Shown: in pieces, positions 6,226-14,746 of the stretch | How the letters are laid out: each line of letters starts with the position of its first letter | Position numbering within the stretch: the first letter of the stretch is position 1 | NCBI GenBank assembly: GCA_947478955.1 | Contig: CANJXJ010000009.1 | Coordinates: 1 to 42,287, forward strand | Source of the DNA: Alphaproteobacteria bacterium | GTDB lineage: Bacteria; Pseudomonadota; Alphaproteobacteria; Paracaedibacterales; CAITNM01 | Reading direction: 5' to 3' | DNA length: 42,287 nucleotides | Notes under the pieces: generated by a model | What the model saw: the letters and a program-made list of their open reading frames with translations, nothing else | What the model was told of the DNA's origin: nothing | Database searches by the model: none | Program-made: the position numbers and the translations under genes

Positions 6226-7476
6226 ATGACCAAGAAAATTATTTACCTTTTGCCAACTATAATGATGCTTGAAAATAGTGGCTTTGCAGCAGATGCAGGT
6301 ATTGCTGCTCTATCTACTGCCAACCACGCTTACATGGCTTTGATGCTGGGAAGTAAAGGTATTAAGGACGCCCGTGGAACAGATTTTCAGCTTCGCCAGA
6401 TGATTGATGGGGCAATAACCGCAGGGATAACTGACAGGCTTTATGGTTTTAATGATCGACTAAGTACATTTAAAGCTCAGGTGGTAGCCTTAAGTGGGAA
6501 GAAAAAGCTACATCTTCAGCTTGCTTATGCTTTCTATGCCCTTGGATATTATGAATCAAGCAATATAGAAGATTTAAAAAATAGGGCCCTTCCTTTATGT
6601 GGAACCATTGAGCCTAATTTTGATAGAGAATTTATGAGTCTTTGTGCGCTTGCATACCCAGGCACAATTTTTGCTTATAAAAACTCATTAGAAGATGTGA
6701 TTAAGCGCACAACTCGTCCTTTAAGGCTGACGGATTTTGTAAGGCCACAAGGAGATGGCACCTTAGCAGCTGCTGCTCCTCTTCTACCCCCACCACTTCC
6801 CCCAGTTGTTCAAGGAGATGGCGCACCACAGGTGGAGCGTTACTATACCGATACTGAGCTGGCGGGTTTAGATCCTGCTGTAACAGGTACGTATAAAAAA
6901 TTACGCGAACGAGAAATACCTCCCAAGTTAGCAAGAATGCCAGGGCAATTGCCTGCAAAATACGAAGGCGATGCTGTTGCGGGAGCTGTTTTGCTGCCAC
7001 CACCGCTACCACCTCCGCCACCACCACTTCCCCCAGTTGTTCAAGGAGATGGCGCACCACAGGTGGAGCGTTACTATACCGATACTGAGCTGGCGGGTTT
7101 AGAGGAGGGTAAAGGTGAGCGATATCGAATTATTAAAGCCCAAGGAAAGCTTCCAAGAGCTGCGAGAATACCTGTGGGATTACCTCCAAAATATGAAGCG
7201 GGTGGAGCACCTCCATTTGTAGTCGGTGCACCACAAGCTGCACCAGGTGGATTACTTGCAGGCATTGCAAGTGCAGACCCGTTGGCTCGGTTAAAAAAAA
7301 CTCAGGCAGCTGTTCCTAAAGCTGTTCCTAAACCTGTAGTTGCTGTTCCAAAACCAGCAGCTGCTCCAAATCCAATGATGCTACAACTGCAACAACGAAT
7401 AGATCAAATGACGCGGAGTGCTTCTACCTCAAGTGATGAGGGGGATGACTGGAGTGATGAGAAGGATAACTCGTGA
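6226..7476 (+). CDS. Secreted proline-rich protein with VCA-like C-terminus
   Basis: A 416-residue protein. Residues 1-21 look like a signal peptide ending SGFAA. Residues 22 to about 165 form a helical domain of unknown family. Two proline-rich modules follow, PPPLPP at 188-193 and PPPLPPPPPPLPP at 258-270. Each is followed by the same linker (VVQGDGAPQVERYYTDTELA), and 83 bp of the two modules are identical at DNA level. Residues 342-360 (GGLLAGIASADPLARLKKTQ) resemble a WH2 actin-binding motif (LLxxI...LKKT), with a spacer about three residues longer than usual. Residues 384-398 form a short helix with basic residues. The protein ends SSDEGDDWSDEKD, an acidic stretch with one Trp at 409. 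Polyproline, WH2, connector helix and acidic Trp in this order are the hallmark of WASP-type Arp2/3 activators and of Rickettsia RickA. A role as an exported actin effector is inferred. The next gene overlaps it by 4 nt. Confidence 0.75.
   Translation: MTKKIIYLLPTIMMLENSGFAADAGIAALSTANHAYMALMLGSKGIKDARGTDFQLRQMIDGAITAGITDRLYGFNDRLSTFKAQVVALSGKKKLHLQLAYAFYALGYYESSNIEDLKNRALPLCGTIEPNFDREFMSLCALAYPGTIFAYKNSLEDVIKRTTRPLRLTDFVRPQGDGTLAAAAPLLPPPLPPVVQGDGAPQVERYYTDTELAGLDPAVTGTYKKLREREIPPKLARMPGQLPAKYEGDAVAGAVLLPPPLPPPPPPLPPVVQGDGAPQVERYYTDTELAGLEEGKGERYRIIKAQGKLPRAARIPVGLPPKYEAGGAPPFVVGAPQAAPGGLLAGIASADPLARLKKTQAAVPKAVPKPVVAVPKPAAAPNPMMLQLQQRIDQMTRSASTSSDEGDDWSDEKDNS
6790..7103 (+). repeat. Internal duplication inside the proline-rich gene
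   Basis: Positions 6790-6872 and 7021-7103 are identical over 83 bp (offset 231 bp, in frame). They encode PPLPPVVQ... through YYTDTELAGL. The intervening and following segments are diverged versions of one another (both contain a P-K/R-x-A-R-x-P, LPxKYE pattern), so the unit is a module of about 77 residues present twice. Confidence 0.9.
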
Positions 7477-9017
7477 TAAAACTTATAGCCTTAATTGCCT
7501 TGTGCACAAATTATCTTGCTCACGCTGATGGATACGCTGATCTTGTGGCGATTCAAAAGAATTTTCCTAGACTTGTTAGTCAAACACCAGTTCTTGGTAT
7601 AGCTGGTTCTGCACCTGAGGTTCCCTATGTTGCCGGAAGCTTAGGGGATCCGAAACCAACGGGTGGAGAAAATCCCGAATCAGACGCGTTAAAGGAAGCA
7701 CTTTATGCAATGGGTCAAGCTCAAAGAGCAGCAGAATATAAAGCTATAAACTTTTCCCTACTTAATACTTACAATAAGTACAAAGACACGGGCCATAGTA
7801 CATTCGGTATAGCAGCCCAAGAGCGAGTAGATTTAAGTCCAGCTCCTTTAGCAGCAAAACGAGGTGGACCGCCTCCTCCCGTTGCTCAAGAATGTGATGC
7901 GCCACCACGAGACGCTATGGCAGGCATGTTAGCTGGTTTTGGTGGGTTCAAAAAGAAAACACAACCCCCGGAGGATGGCCCGGCTCCAACTGCAGTTCCT
8001 GCACCTGCACCGGTAGGAAAACCAATATTGGTAAGGGCGCAAGAAAAGCTTGCTGCGTTACGAGTATTACCAGCCTCAAAAGATAACGCCGTTGATATCG
8101 CAATTCTAGAAATGCTTGTCGCGGAACTAACTGCTCCTGTTATAGCTGGAAGAAGTAAGGAAGAAATAACAAAACTTGAGGAATTAAAAGAATTTTTTGC
8201 TCTTTTGGAAACGCCCCCCACAACCACTGCTGGCCAAACGATGGTTGGTAGATTACGAATGAGACTAAAACCAAAACAAGTAGGGGCTGTAGCTTTTGCA
8301 GTGCCGGTTGTGGATCCTGTTGAGGCAGCAATTGAGGAAGCGGTTAATGGTAAACTGCTTGCGGGTGTACCTGTGAAGCTGTCTAACAATAAAAAAGCTA
8401 TTGCAAAAGCGATAAAGAGAATTAATTCCTTAGCTACAAAGACAGCCGAACAGGCACACAACCTTAAAGTATTACGCTATAGACATCAACAAATGGGTGA
8501 TGACGATAGCGAAGATGAAAGCGATGGCGAGGAAAGTAGTGACGGAGAGGATACACCCCCTTTAGCTGCACCCTTCGTTCGAATGGTCGCTCCTGTTTTT
8601 GCACCGCCTCCTTTTTCTGGAAAACCAGTAGGGTCTGGATTTGGTGGGACACCAAAACCACCTGCTGTTCCGGTAGCAGTACTTCCCCCGCCTCTTGTAG
8701 TTGCACAACCACAACCTCTAACAATTGCTCTTCCACCCCCTCCTGGGGTGGTGGCAGCAGCTCAAGCACCTCTTCCAGATGTAGATATAGACACTTGGGC
8801 AGAGCAGGAATTTCAGAGAGAAAAGCAAAGCATATTTGATGAGATAGACCGCGCACAAACCGAATATGCTAGCATCCCCGTGATGAAACGCGTAGCAACA
8901 GGAGGTAACATCAAAAAAAGAATCGAAAGTTTAAAAACAGACTTACTTAAATATGAAGGTTTCGCTGCTGATAACACTAAAAAGCAAATAAAAACACGAT
9001 ATCCACGTTTTAGGTAA
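7473..9017 (+). CDS. Second secreted proline-rich protein, WH2-like motif
   Basis: A 514-residue protein. The GTG start at 7473 overlaps the previous TGA (GTGA) and follows GAGAAGGA, so translation is coupled. Residues 1-18 are a signal peptide (ends YLAHA). A short proline run GGPPPPV is followed by DAMAGMLAGFGGFKKKTQ (147-164), which resembles the LLAGI...LKKTQ motif of the neighbouring protein but with shorter spacing. Residues 190-345 are charged and helical. They lead to a strongly acidic Asp/Glu/Ser stretch at about 347-362 without a Trp. A long proline-rich segment follows (PPPFSGKP, LPPPLVV, LPPPPGV). The last 75 residues are a charged helix and a basic tail. No catalytic motif is seen. 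It is likely exported together with the 6226 product; an actin-related role is only a hypothesis. Confidence 0.7.
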   Translation: MIKLIALIALCTNYLAHADGYADLVAIQKNFPRLVSQTPVLGIAGSAPEVPYVAGSLGDPKPTGGENPESDALKEALYAMGQAQRAAEYKAINFSLLNTYNKYKDTGHSTFGIAAQERVDLSPAPLAAKRGGPPPPVAQECDAPPRDAMAGMLAGFGGFKKKTQPPEDGPAPTAVPAPAPVGKPILVRAQEKLAALRVLPASKDNAVDIAILEMLVAELTAPVIAGRSKEEITKLEELKEFFALLETPPTTTAGQTMVGRLRMRLKPKQVGAVAFAVPVVDPVEAAIEEAVNGKLLAGVPVKLSNNKKAIAKAIKRINSLATKTAEQAHNLKVLRYRHQQMGDDDSEDESDGEESSDGEDTPPLAAPFVRMVAPVFAPPPFSGKPVGSGFGGTPKPPAVPVAVLPPPLVVAQPQPLTIALPPPPGVVAAAQAPLPDVDIDTWAEQEFQREKQSIFDEIDRAQTEYASIPVMKRVATGGNIKKRIESLKTDLLKYEGFAADNTKKQIKTRYPRFR

Positions 9018-9099
9018 GGCACACACAAAAATTTAATTAGACCCTCCCCTGTAGTTTACCAGTAAGAAGGCTAGTATCCAGATTTCGTATATAGAATCC

Positions 9100-10086
9100 C
9101 TACCACTTCACCAAGGCCGAGGCCCAAGTCAGGCCTCCACCCATGGCTTCAAGTACGACTTGGTGATTTTTTTGAATGCGCCCATCTCGGGCGGCTTCCC
9201 ATAATGCTAAGGGAATCGTCGCAGCTGAAGTATTAGAATGCCGATCAACAGTCACCACCATTTTTTCCATCGGGATTTTAAAATGAACGCTAATGCCTTC
9301 TATAATTCGAAGGTTGGCCTGGTGCGGCACGAACCAGTCAATATCTGCAATGGTGATATTATTACTGCTTAAAACCGTTTCAACCGCTTCCCCAATAAGT
9401 TTGATAGCAGATTTAAAAATTTCACGGCCTTGCATGTGCACATGGCCTGGTTGTGCGGCAGTTGCTAAGTCAGTATTTACATACAATAGGTCATAATGGC
9501 AGCCATCAGAAAATAGATGAGTAGAATGAATACCTCGCTCATAATCAACATGAGATTCATCCACGGCTTCTAACACCAACGCCCCTGCCCCATCACCAAA
9601 AAGCACAGCGGTTGCTCGGTCGTTCCAGTCGACAATTTTTGACATGGCATCAGCACCAATAACTAATACACGTTTAGCCATACCGGTTTTAAGGTATTGA
9701 TCAGCAACAGAAAGGGCATAAATAAATCCAGAACAAACTGCATTTACATCAAAAGCAAAAGCCTTTGAAGCACCAATCTTTGCTTGAACGCGCGCAGCAG
9801 TTGCTGGAAAAGGATGATCAGGCGTAACAGTTGCCACCACGATTAAATCAATCGTTTGGACATCAAATCCAGCATCGGCTAAGGCTAGTTTTGCAGCTTC
9901 GGCAGCCAAATCAGAGGTGTTTTGACCATCAGCCAAAACATGGCGCTGCTTCATGCCGGTACGCTCAACAATCCATTCATCAGTTGTATCAAGATTTGTG
10001 GCCAAATCCGCATTGGTAATGCACTTAGGCGGAAGGTATCCACCAACGCCTCGTACCACGCTTCTTCGCGCCACATTTGGCAGCAC
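9100..10086 (-). CDS. fabH: Beta-ketoacyl-ACP synthase III (FabH)
   Basis: Condenses acetyl-CoA with malonyl-ACP to start fatty-acid synthesis. The 328 residues are the usual FabH length. The Cys-His-Asn triad is present: C118 in NAVCSGF, H255 in VPHQANLR and N285 in HSNTSAA. The C-terminal glycine-rich GGGLTWAS loop is intact. The start is GTG at 10086, whose G is shared with the plsX stop codon (TAGTG), so the genes are translationally coupled; GAGGGC serves as ribosome site. It is the last gene of the rpmF-plsX-fabH cluster, a widely conserved arrangement linking phospholipid and fatty-acid synthesis. Confidence 0.97.
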   Translation of the reverse strand: MLPNVARRSVVRGVGGYLPPKCITNADLATNLDTTDEWIVERTGMKQRHVLADGQNTSDLAAEAAKLALADAGFDVQTIDLIVVATVTPDHPFPATAARVQAKIGASKAFAFDVNAVCSGFIYALSVADQYLKTGMAKRVLVIGADAMSKIVDWNDRATAVLFGDGAGALVLEAVDESHVDYERGIHSTHLFSDGCHYDLLYVNTDLATAAQPGHVHMQGREIFKSAIKLIGEAVETVLSSNNITIADIDWFVPHQANLRIIEGISVHFKIPMEKMVVTVDRHSNTSAATIPLALWEAARDGRIQKNHQVVLEAMGGGLTWASALVKW

Positions 10087-11090
10087 TATTGTATGCCCTC
10101 AAGTCCAGCTTGCAAATCTGGAATGACATTGCGTTTTACCATTTCATCAGCAACTTTAAGGGCATTGGCAAAACCAATTCCGTCAGTACCGCCATGGCTT
10201 TTGATCACAATTCCACGAAGTCCTAAAAACATAGCGCCATTATACAAGCGTGGATCAACAAAACGTTTGAAAACTGCAAGAGAAGGTTGAGCAATCAATG
10301 CACCAATTTTACTAAGCACACTATCGCTTAAGCTTTTTTTGAGCTGACGCGCAAATAGGCGAACAGTACCCTCAATGGCTTTGAGAACAATATTTCCGGT
10401 AAATCCGTCGGTAACAACAACATCGACTGTAGCTTTTGTAATGTCGTCACCTTCTACAAATCCGTAAAAATTCACTAACGGATGGTCGCGCAAAAAGTGC
10501 GCGGCTGCTTGAACAATCTGATTACCCTTAAGGTCTTCGCTGCCCACATTAAGCAAACCAACACTTGGATTTTCAATATTCATAAGCTTACGCACATAGG
10601 CTGATCCCATTACCGCAAACTGAACAAGGTTTTCAGCGCTGCAATCAATGTTGGCACCCAAATCAAGTACAAGGGTGCACCCCTTATCACTGGGAATAAG
10701 TGCTGGAATGGCCGGACGGTCAATACCGTCAAATGTTTTTAAAATAATTTTGGAAAGGGCCATAAATGCACCGGTGTTACCGGCAGAAACCACCGCATTG
10801 GCTGTACCCTGGCTTACAGCATCAATTGCCATTCCCATACTAGAACGGCGACCCAAACGCACTGCAAGACTCGGCTTTAATTGTCCCGTTATAACCTCTT
10901 CTGCATGATGCAGGGTTACGTATTTTTTTAAATGGGATGTAAGAAACGGCTCTAAGACCGTTATTTGCCCAAAGGCCAAAAATTGAACAGTTGTATCCGG
11001 ATGAGTCCTGATGAACTCAGCAATGCCATCAAAAACAATTTTAGGGGCGCCGTCGCCCCCCATGGCATCAATAGCGATGCAAGCTGTCAT
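10086..11090 (-). CDS. plsX: Phosphate acyltransferase PlsX
   Basis: Makes acyl-phosphate from acyl-ACP for phosphatidic acid synthesis at the membrane. The 334 residues start with the typical IAIDAMGGDGAP motif. The internal VSAGNTGAFMA, DLGANIDC and HGGTDGIGFANA segments are characteristic of the family. The ATG at 11090 begins 9 nt after the rpmF stop, and its own stop overlaps the fabH GTG by one base. Confidence 0.97.
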   Translation of the reverse strand: MTACIAIDAMGGDGAPKIVFDGIAEFIRTHPDTTVQFLAFGQITVLEPFLTSHLKKYVTLHHAEEVITGQLKPSLAVRLGRRSSMGMAIDAVSQGTANAVVSAGNTGAFMALSKIILKTFDGIDRPAIPALIPSDKGCTLVLDLGANIDCSAENLVQFAVMGSAYVRKLMNIENPSVGLLNVGSEDLKGNQIVQAAAHFLRDHPLVNFYGFVEGDDITKATVDVVVTDGFTGNIVLKAIEGTVRLFARQLKKSLSDSVLSKIGALIAQPSLAVFKRFVDPRLYNGAMFLGLRGIVIKSHGGTDGIGFANALKVADEMVKRNVIPDLQAGLEGIQ

Positions 11091-11099
11091 ATTATAGGA

Positions 11100-11300
11100 C
11101 TATTCTTCTGTATCAACAACAGCGCTACGGAGTTTCAACACTTGGCGCCCTTTGTAATGGCCACATGATGGGCAAACATGATGTGATAGCTTACCGGAAC
11201 CACAGTTTGGGCACTCTTGCACATTCGCGGGGGTTAAAGCATGATGAGAACGGCGCATGCCGCGACGAGATTGTGATGTTTTTTTCTTAGGAACAGCCAT
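11100..11300 (-). CDS. rpmF: Ribosomal protein L32
   Basis: A 66-residue large-subunit protein. I chose ATG 11300, giving the typical MAVPKKKTS start. An in-frame TTG nine bases upstream would add three residues but sits too close to the AAGGAG site. A zinc ribbon is visible as C30-x2-C33 and C43-x2-C46, so this is the zinc-binding C+ form. First gene of rpmF-plsX-fabH. Confidence 0.96.
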   Translation of the reverse strand: MAVPKKKTSQSRRGMRRSHHALTPANVQECPNCGSGKLSHHVCPSCGHYKGRQVLKLRSAVVDTEE

Positions 11301-11343
11301 AGTACTCAAAGCTCCTTGCAGCTTTTTAAATTTTTTATACTTA

Positions 11344-11379
11344 TTGCAAATGTATAGCGAAAAATCATAATATTCGCAA
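11344..11379. promoter_or_regulatory. Overlapping divergent promoters, rpmF operon and pepF
   Basis: Minus strand: TTGCGA (11374-11379), 17 bp, TATACA (11351-11356), reading toward rpmF. Plus strand: TTGCAA (11344-11349), 18 bp, TAATAT (11368-11373), reading toward the oligoendopeptidase gene. The two overlap almost completely, so RNA polymerase binding at one should exclude the other. Confidence 0.5.
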
Positions 11380-11416
11380 GGGTTTAGTTAACAATGAAAC
11401 ACGAAGGGCATAACTT

Positions 11417-13195
11417 ATGGGTACTAAAATTGAAGGATTTGTTGATCTTCCAACTTGGGATTTGAGTGATTTATATAAAAGTTCGAAGGATCCTAAAATT
11501 GATCAAGACCTTAAAATCATTGGAAAACAGATTGATGAATTTGTATTAACCTATACCGATGTGGCCCTTGAAGGTAACACCTTATTTCAAGCGGTAAAAA
11601 GTTATGAGAAAATTAGTGAAGGCCTTGGAAAATTGATGACCTTTGCGGTGCTACAGTATTACGGAGATTTAAACGATCCTGATTTCAGATCTCTTTATCA
11701 GTCTTTACAAGAAAAAATATCTCTACATTCTGCAAAGTTAGTATTTTTTACCCTAGCCTTAGCCCGTCTTACCTGTGATCAAGTCAAAAAGGCCATTGCC
11801 GAAGCGCCCGAACTTTCTCACTATGGCCACTGGCTTAAAATTGTTCAAAAATATCAACCTCATCAATTAAGCGAAGAACTAGAACGCTATGCGGTAGAAA
11901 AGTCCGTGACAGGGCGAAATGCTTGGGTGCGATTGTATGATGAAACGTTAGCATCGATGCAATTAACTTTTGATGGGGAATCGCTTCCCCTAGAAGCCGT
12001 CGTTCATAAAATGGGCGATATGAACAAAGATGTTAGAAAGCGAGCCGCCCATGCCTTAAGCACGGGGCTGCAAGCGCAGTTGCCACTATTTGCTACGGTT
12101 ACAAACGTACTGGCCAAAGATAAAGAAATTGATGATAAATGGCGCCATTTTAAAAATCCTGACAGCAGTCGACATCTTGATAATCAGATTGAACCTGAGG
12201 TGGTTGAAACCCTTGCAGGTTGTGTGCGCAAAAATTATGCCAACCTTTCCCACCGATACTATGGGTTAAAAGCTAAAATGCTAGGAATGCAGCGCATGGA
12301 GTATTGGGATCGTAACGCGCCGCTACCAATTGATGATGATACAGATATTTCCTGGCCAGTGGCTCGTAAAATTGTGTTGGAAGCTTATGGAAGTTTTTCA
12401 CCAACGATAGCAAGTATTGCTCAAGAATTTTTTGATTCCAACTGGATTGATGTGCCAACAAGGGCAGGTAAAACCTCAGGCGCATTTTCGCATCCTGCAG
12501 TGCCAAGTGCCCACCCTTACATATTATTGAATTATCAAGGCCGCCGCCGTGATGTGATGACGCTGGCCCATGAACTAGGGCACGGTGTGCATCAAATGTT
12601 GGCACGTTCTCAAGGGTATTTATTAGCTGATACGCCACTAACAGTTGCAGAAACCGCATCAGTATTTGGGGAAATGTTAACTTTTCAGCATTTGCTGAGC
12701 ACATGTGAAACACCTAATCAGCGCAAAGCCCTGTTGGCTGGCAAAATTGATGACATGCTAAATACCGTCGTGCGTCAAATTGCCTTTTATCATTTTGAAC
12801 AATTGGTGCATCAAGCACGCCGTCAAGGAGAATTAGCACCAGATGACCTAGCAGGTATTTGGAAACGCACTCAAGAAGAAGCGTTGGGGCAAGCAGTTAA
12901 TGTAGATCCCATCACCCACAGCTATTGGGCGTATATTAGCCATTTCATCCATAGCCCGTTTTATGTGTATGCCTATGCATTTGGGGATTGTTTGGTTAAT
13001 TCCTTGTATGCCTATTATCTTCAAACCCCCAATGGATTTGAGGGCAAATATTTAGATTTACTAAAAGCTGGTGGTAGCAAAGGGTACAATGATTTGTTAC
13101 AGCCCTTTGGCTTTAATTTAAAAGAAGAAGCCTTTTGGCAAGGTGGCTTGAAGATGATCTCAGGCCTCATTGATGAACTAGAAGAGCTATGCTGA
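11417..13195 (+). CDS. pepF: Oligoendopeptidase F, M3B metallopeptidase
   Basis: A 592-residue cytosolic zinc peptidase that degrades short peptides. The zinc-binding motif HELGH is at residues 385-389. A second conserved segment AETASVFGE starts at residue 411, with E412 in the position expected for the third zinc ligand. Length and the absence of a signal peptide fit the M3B family (PepF/oligoendopeptidase F). ATG 11417 follows GAAGGGC. It is monocistronic, with a convergent gene on the opposite strand 48 nt beyond the stop. Confidence 0.95.
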   Translation: MGTKIEGFVDLPTWDLSDLYKSSKDPKIDQDLKIIGKQIDEFVLTYTDVALEGNTLFQAVKSYEKISEGLGKLMTFAVLQYYGDLNDPDFRSLYQSLQEKISLHSAKLVFFTLALARLTCDQVKKAIAEAPELSHYGHWLKIVQKYQPHQLSEELERYAVEKSVTGRNAWVRLYDETLASMQLTFDGESLPLEAVVHKMGDMNKDVRKRAAHALSTGLQAQLPLFATVTNVLAKDKEIDDKWRHFKNPDSSRHLDNQIEPEVVETLAGCVRKNYANLSHRYYGLKAKMLGMQRMEYWDRNAPLPIDDDTDISWPVARKIVLEAYGSFSPTIASIAQEFFDSNWIDVPTRAGKTSGAFSHPAVPSAHPYILLNYQGRRRDVMTLAHELGHGVHQMLARSQGYLLADTPLTVAETASVFGEMLTFQHLLSTCETPNQRKALLAGKIDDMLNTVVRQIAFYHFEQLVHQARRQGELAPDDLAGIWKRTQEEALGQAVNVDPITHSYWAYISHFIHSPFYVYAYAFGDCLVNSLYAYYLQTPNGFEGKYLDLLKAGGSKGYNDLLQPFGFNLKEEAFWQGGLKMISGLIDELEELC

Positions 13196-13243
13196 GGGAA
13201 TTTATTTCCCTCCTCTGGCCCCACCAAAACCTCTACCGGCCAT

Positions 13244-14158
13244 TCACTCAAGCGCAGCACGACCATCGACGTCAGCTTGAGGAACAAGCGTACTGTATAC
13301 CCATTCAGCAGATGTTATAAAGGTGGGTATATGTTGGCTAATACCCAGTAATGTTTCATCAAAATCAGGTAAAAATCTTTCGTCACCTTCTTTTAATTCA
13401 CCAAGCTTTCCGCCATTAGCAACAAATTTTTGTCTGATATATTTAACTGAATTTTCTAAGGTTTGTTTCATCCAATAGTAAAATGCTGTCTGCTGATCAT
13501 TTCCTAAAACGCCAATTTTTTGCATACTTTCTACAGCTGCATCACTAAAATATTCTACAGACGTTAACTTTTCCATTACAATTCTATTTCGGTGAAACCC
13601 AACACCAAGCCCTACAAATAAGGGAATGTTTTTTAGTTGTTGGATAACCTGTTCAAGTAATCTTCTTATTGAATTCGCCAAAGGAATATTAATAATTTCA
13701 CCAGTCACAAAATCATCCCCTCGTACTACGCGCGCAGGATCAAGTGTTCTGGTTATTAAATTTGCAGCGTTTAGCATGTAAAAATAATTTTGCTTTTTGC
13801 CCCCTTTAATAACGCTCCATTTTCTATCTTGGTAGTAGGATGCATCCGTTATTATGAAGTGAACGTATCCCATTAAGCTACTGTCATCATTCATATCAAG
13901 ACCGGTAATCTCATAAACATAATGCTGAAAAATTCCATGTAGAAAATGATTAGCAAGTTGGGGTGGTGTCCATGTATCACCATGTGCATGAAACTCAACA
14001 AAATTCAGCCCTTCAGAATGGAATCGAGACCCTCCTGATGTTGCCTCTCTATCAAATTCTCCTTGTAGTTTTTTTAATGCGTGAGCCCAAGGCCCAGCTG
14101 ACTCCGACGCCACCAGAACTCCAAAAAAACACATTGCAAAATAGAGAATAATTTTCAT
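13244..14158 (-). CDS. Secreted protein of unknown function
   Basis: I do not recognise the family. The 304-residue protein has a signal peptide (MKIILYFAMCFFGVLVASES) and otherwise no membrane segment. The mature part is mixed helix with many aromatic residues (Trp, Tyr, Phe, His), such as HFLHGIFQHYVYEITG and NYFYMLNAANLI. No catalytic motif stands out. It lies downstream of rnpB on the same strand, 70 nt away, after an AT-rich leader holding a 16-bp palindrome (14181-14196). There is no visible Shine-Dalgarno. It could be periplasmic or exported to a host. Confidence 0.75.
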   Translation of the reverse strand: MKIILYFAMCFFGVLVASESAGPWAHALKKLQGEFDREATSGGSRFHSEGLNFVEFHAHGDTWTPPQLANHFLHGIFQHYVYEITGLDMNDDSSLMGYVHFIITDASYYQDRKWSVIKGGKKQNYFYMLNAANLITRTLDPARVVRGDDFVTGEIINIPLANSIRRLLEQVIQQLKNIPLFVGLGVGFHRNRIVMEKLTSVEYFSDAAVESMQKIGVLGNDQQTAFYYWMKQTLENSVKYIRQKFVANGGKLGELKEGDERFLPDFDETLLGISQHIPTFITSAEWVYSTLVPQADVDGRAALE

Positions 14159-14229
14159 AAATAAAAAACTTATAAATCCATATATTAATTAATATAATTT
14201 ATGTTTATTAATATATGATTAAAAATTTA

Positions 14230-14624
14230 AAGCGCCAGTAGCCTATAAGCCGGGTTCTGTCCAAGCACAATGTGCTTTGTGTGATCATTCCTCTGGGATG
14301 ACGATTACTCGCCACCTCGTGCAACCTACCCGAGCAAAAAACGGCGCACAAACACACCGGGCCCGAAAGCCTTTTGCCCCTATTTGGTCTTGCTCCGGAT
14401 GGGGTTTACCTTGCAACAAATGTTACCATTTGCACGGTGCGCTCTTACCGCACCTTTTCACCCTTACCTGTCAGGCCTTACGACTTAACTGGCGGTACGT
14501 TTTCTGTGGCACTTTCCCTAAAATAGGCTTTTAGCCTACCCCGCTGGACGTTATCCAGCATCCTGTTTGCATGGAGCCCGGACTTTCCTCTGCTATAACA
14601 CAGCGATCACCCAGCTACTGGCAA
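14230..14624 (-). ncRNA. rnpB: RNase P RNA (class A)
   Basis: Catalytic RNA that matures tRNA 5' ends. Hallmarks on the minus strand are the 5' core GAGGAAAGTCCGGGCTCC (about 14592-14575) and the 3' core ACAGAACCCGGCTTAT (about 14260-14245). P1 is closed by GCCAGTAGC (14622-14614) pairing with GCTACTGGC (14242-14234). The size of about 390 nt is normal. The run AAATTTTTAATC after P1 may aid termination. The gene is divergent from infC. The exact 5' and 3' ends are estimated from P1. Confidence 0.95.
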
Positions 14625-14628
14625 AAAG

Positions 14629-14657
14629 AGGCTAGCGCATTTTTGTCAGAGATGCAA
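14629..14657 (-). promoter_or_regulatory. Putative rnpB promoter
   Basis: On the minus strand TTGCAT (14652-14657) lies 17 bp from TAGCCT (14629-14634). The expected start, about 7 nt downstream, coincides with the first base of the P1 helix at 14622. Confidence 0.55.
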
Positions 14658-14746
14658 AATTTTTATACTCAATTTCCATAGACGCACAGCTCCTTTTCTG
14701 ATACTTTTTCAGAAGTTGTGTATTATTCCTAATATGGAGACTTGTT

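Noticed and set aside
6226-6720. Possible distant homology between the helical head of the proline-rich protein and the heads of paralogues A and B
   Set aside because: Only scattered hydrophobic spacing and a few residues agree by eye; without a profile comparison this is not supportable.
7886-8856. Long minus-strand open frames antisense to the second proline-rich gene
   Set aside because: They are Ser/Ala- or Gln/Leu-rich mirror images of the proline/alanine-rich coding strand, without start signals. The plus-strand gene has a signal peptide, coupling and consistent composition.
13193-13212. Terminator between pepF and the convergent secreted gene
   Set aside because: GAGGGAA/TTTCCCTC forms a short stem, but neither strand has a following T-run, so I do not list it as a feature.
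14277-14534. Protein-coding frame of 85 codons
   Set aside because: It lies antisense within the RNase P RNA gene, whose conserved core explains the sequence.
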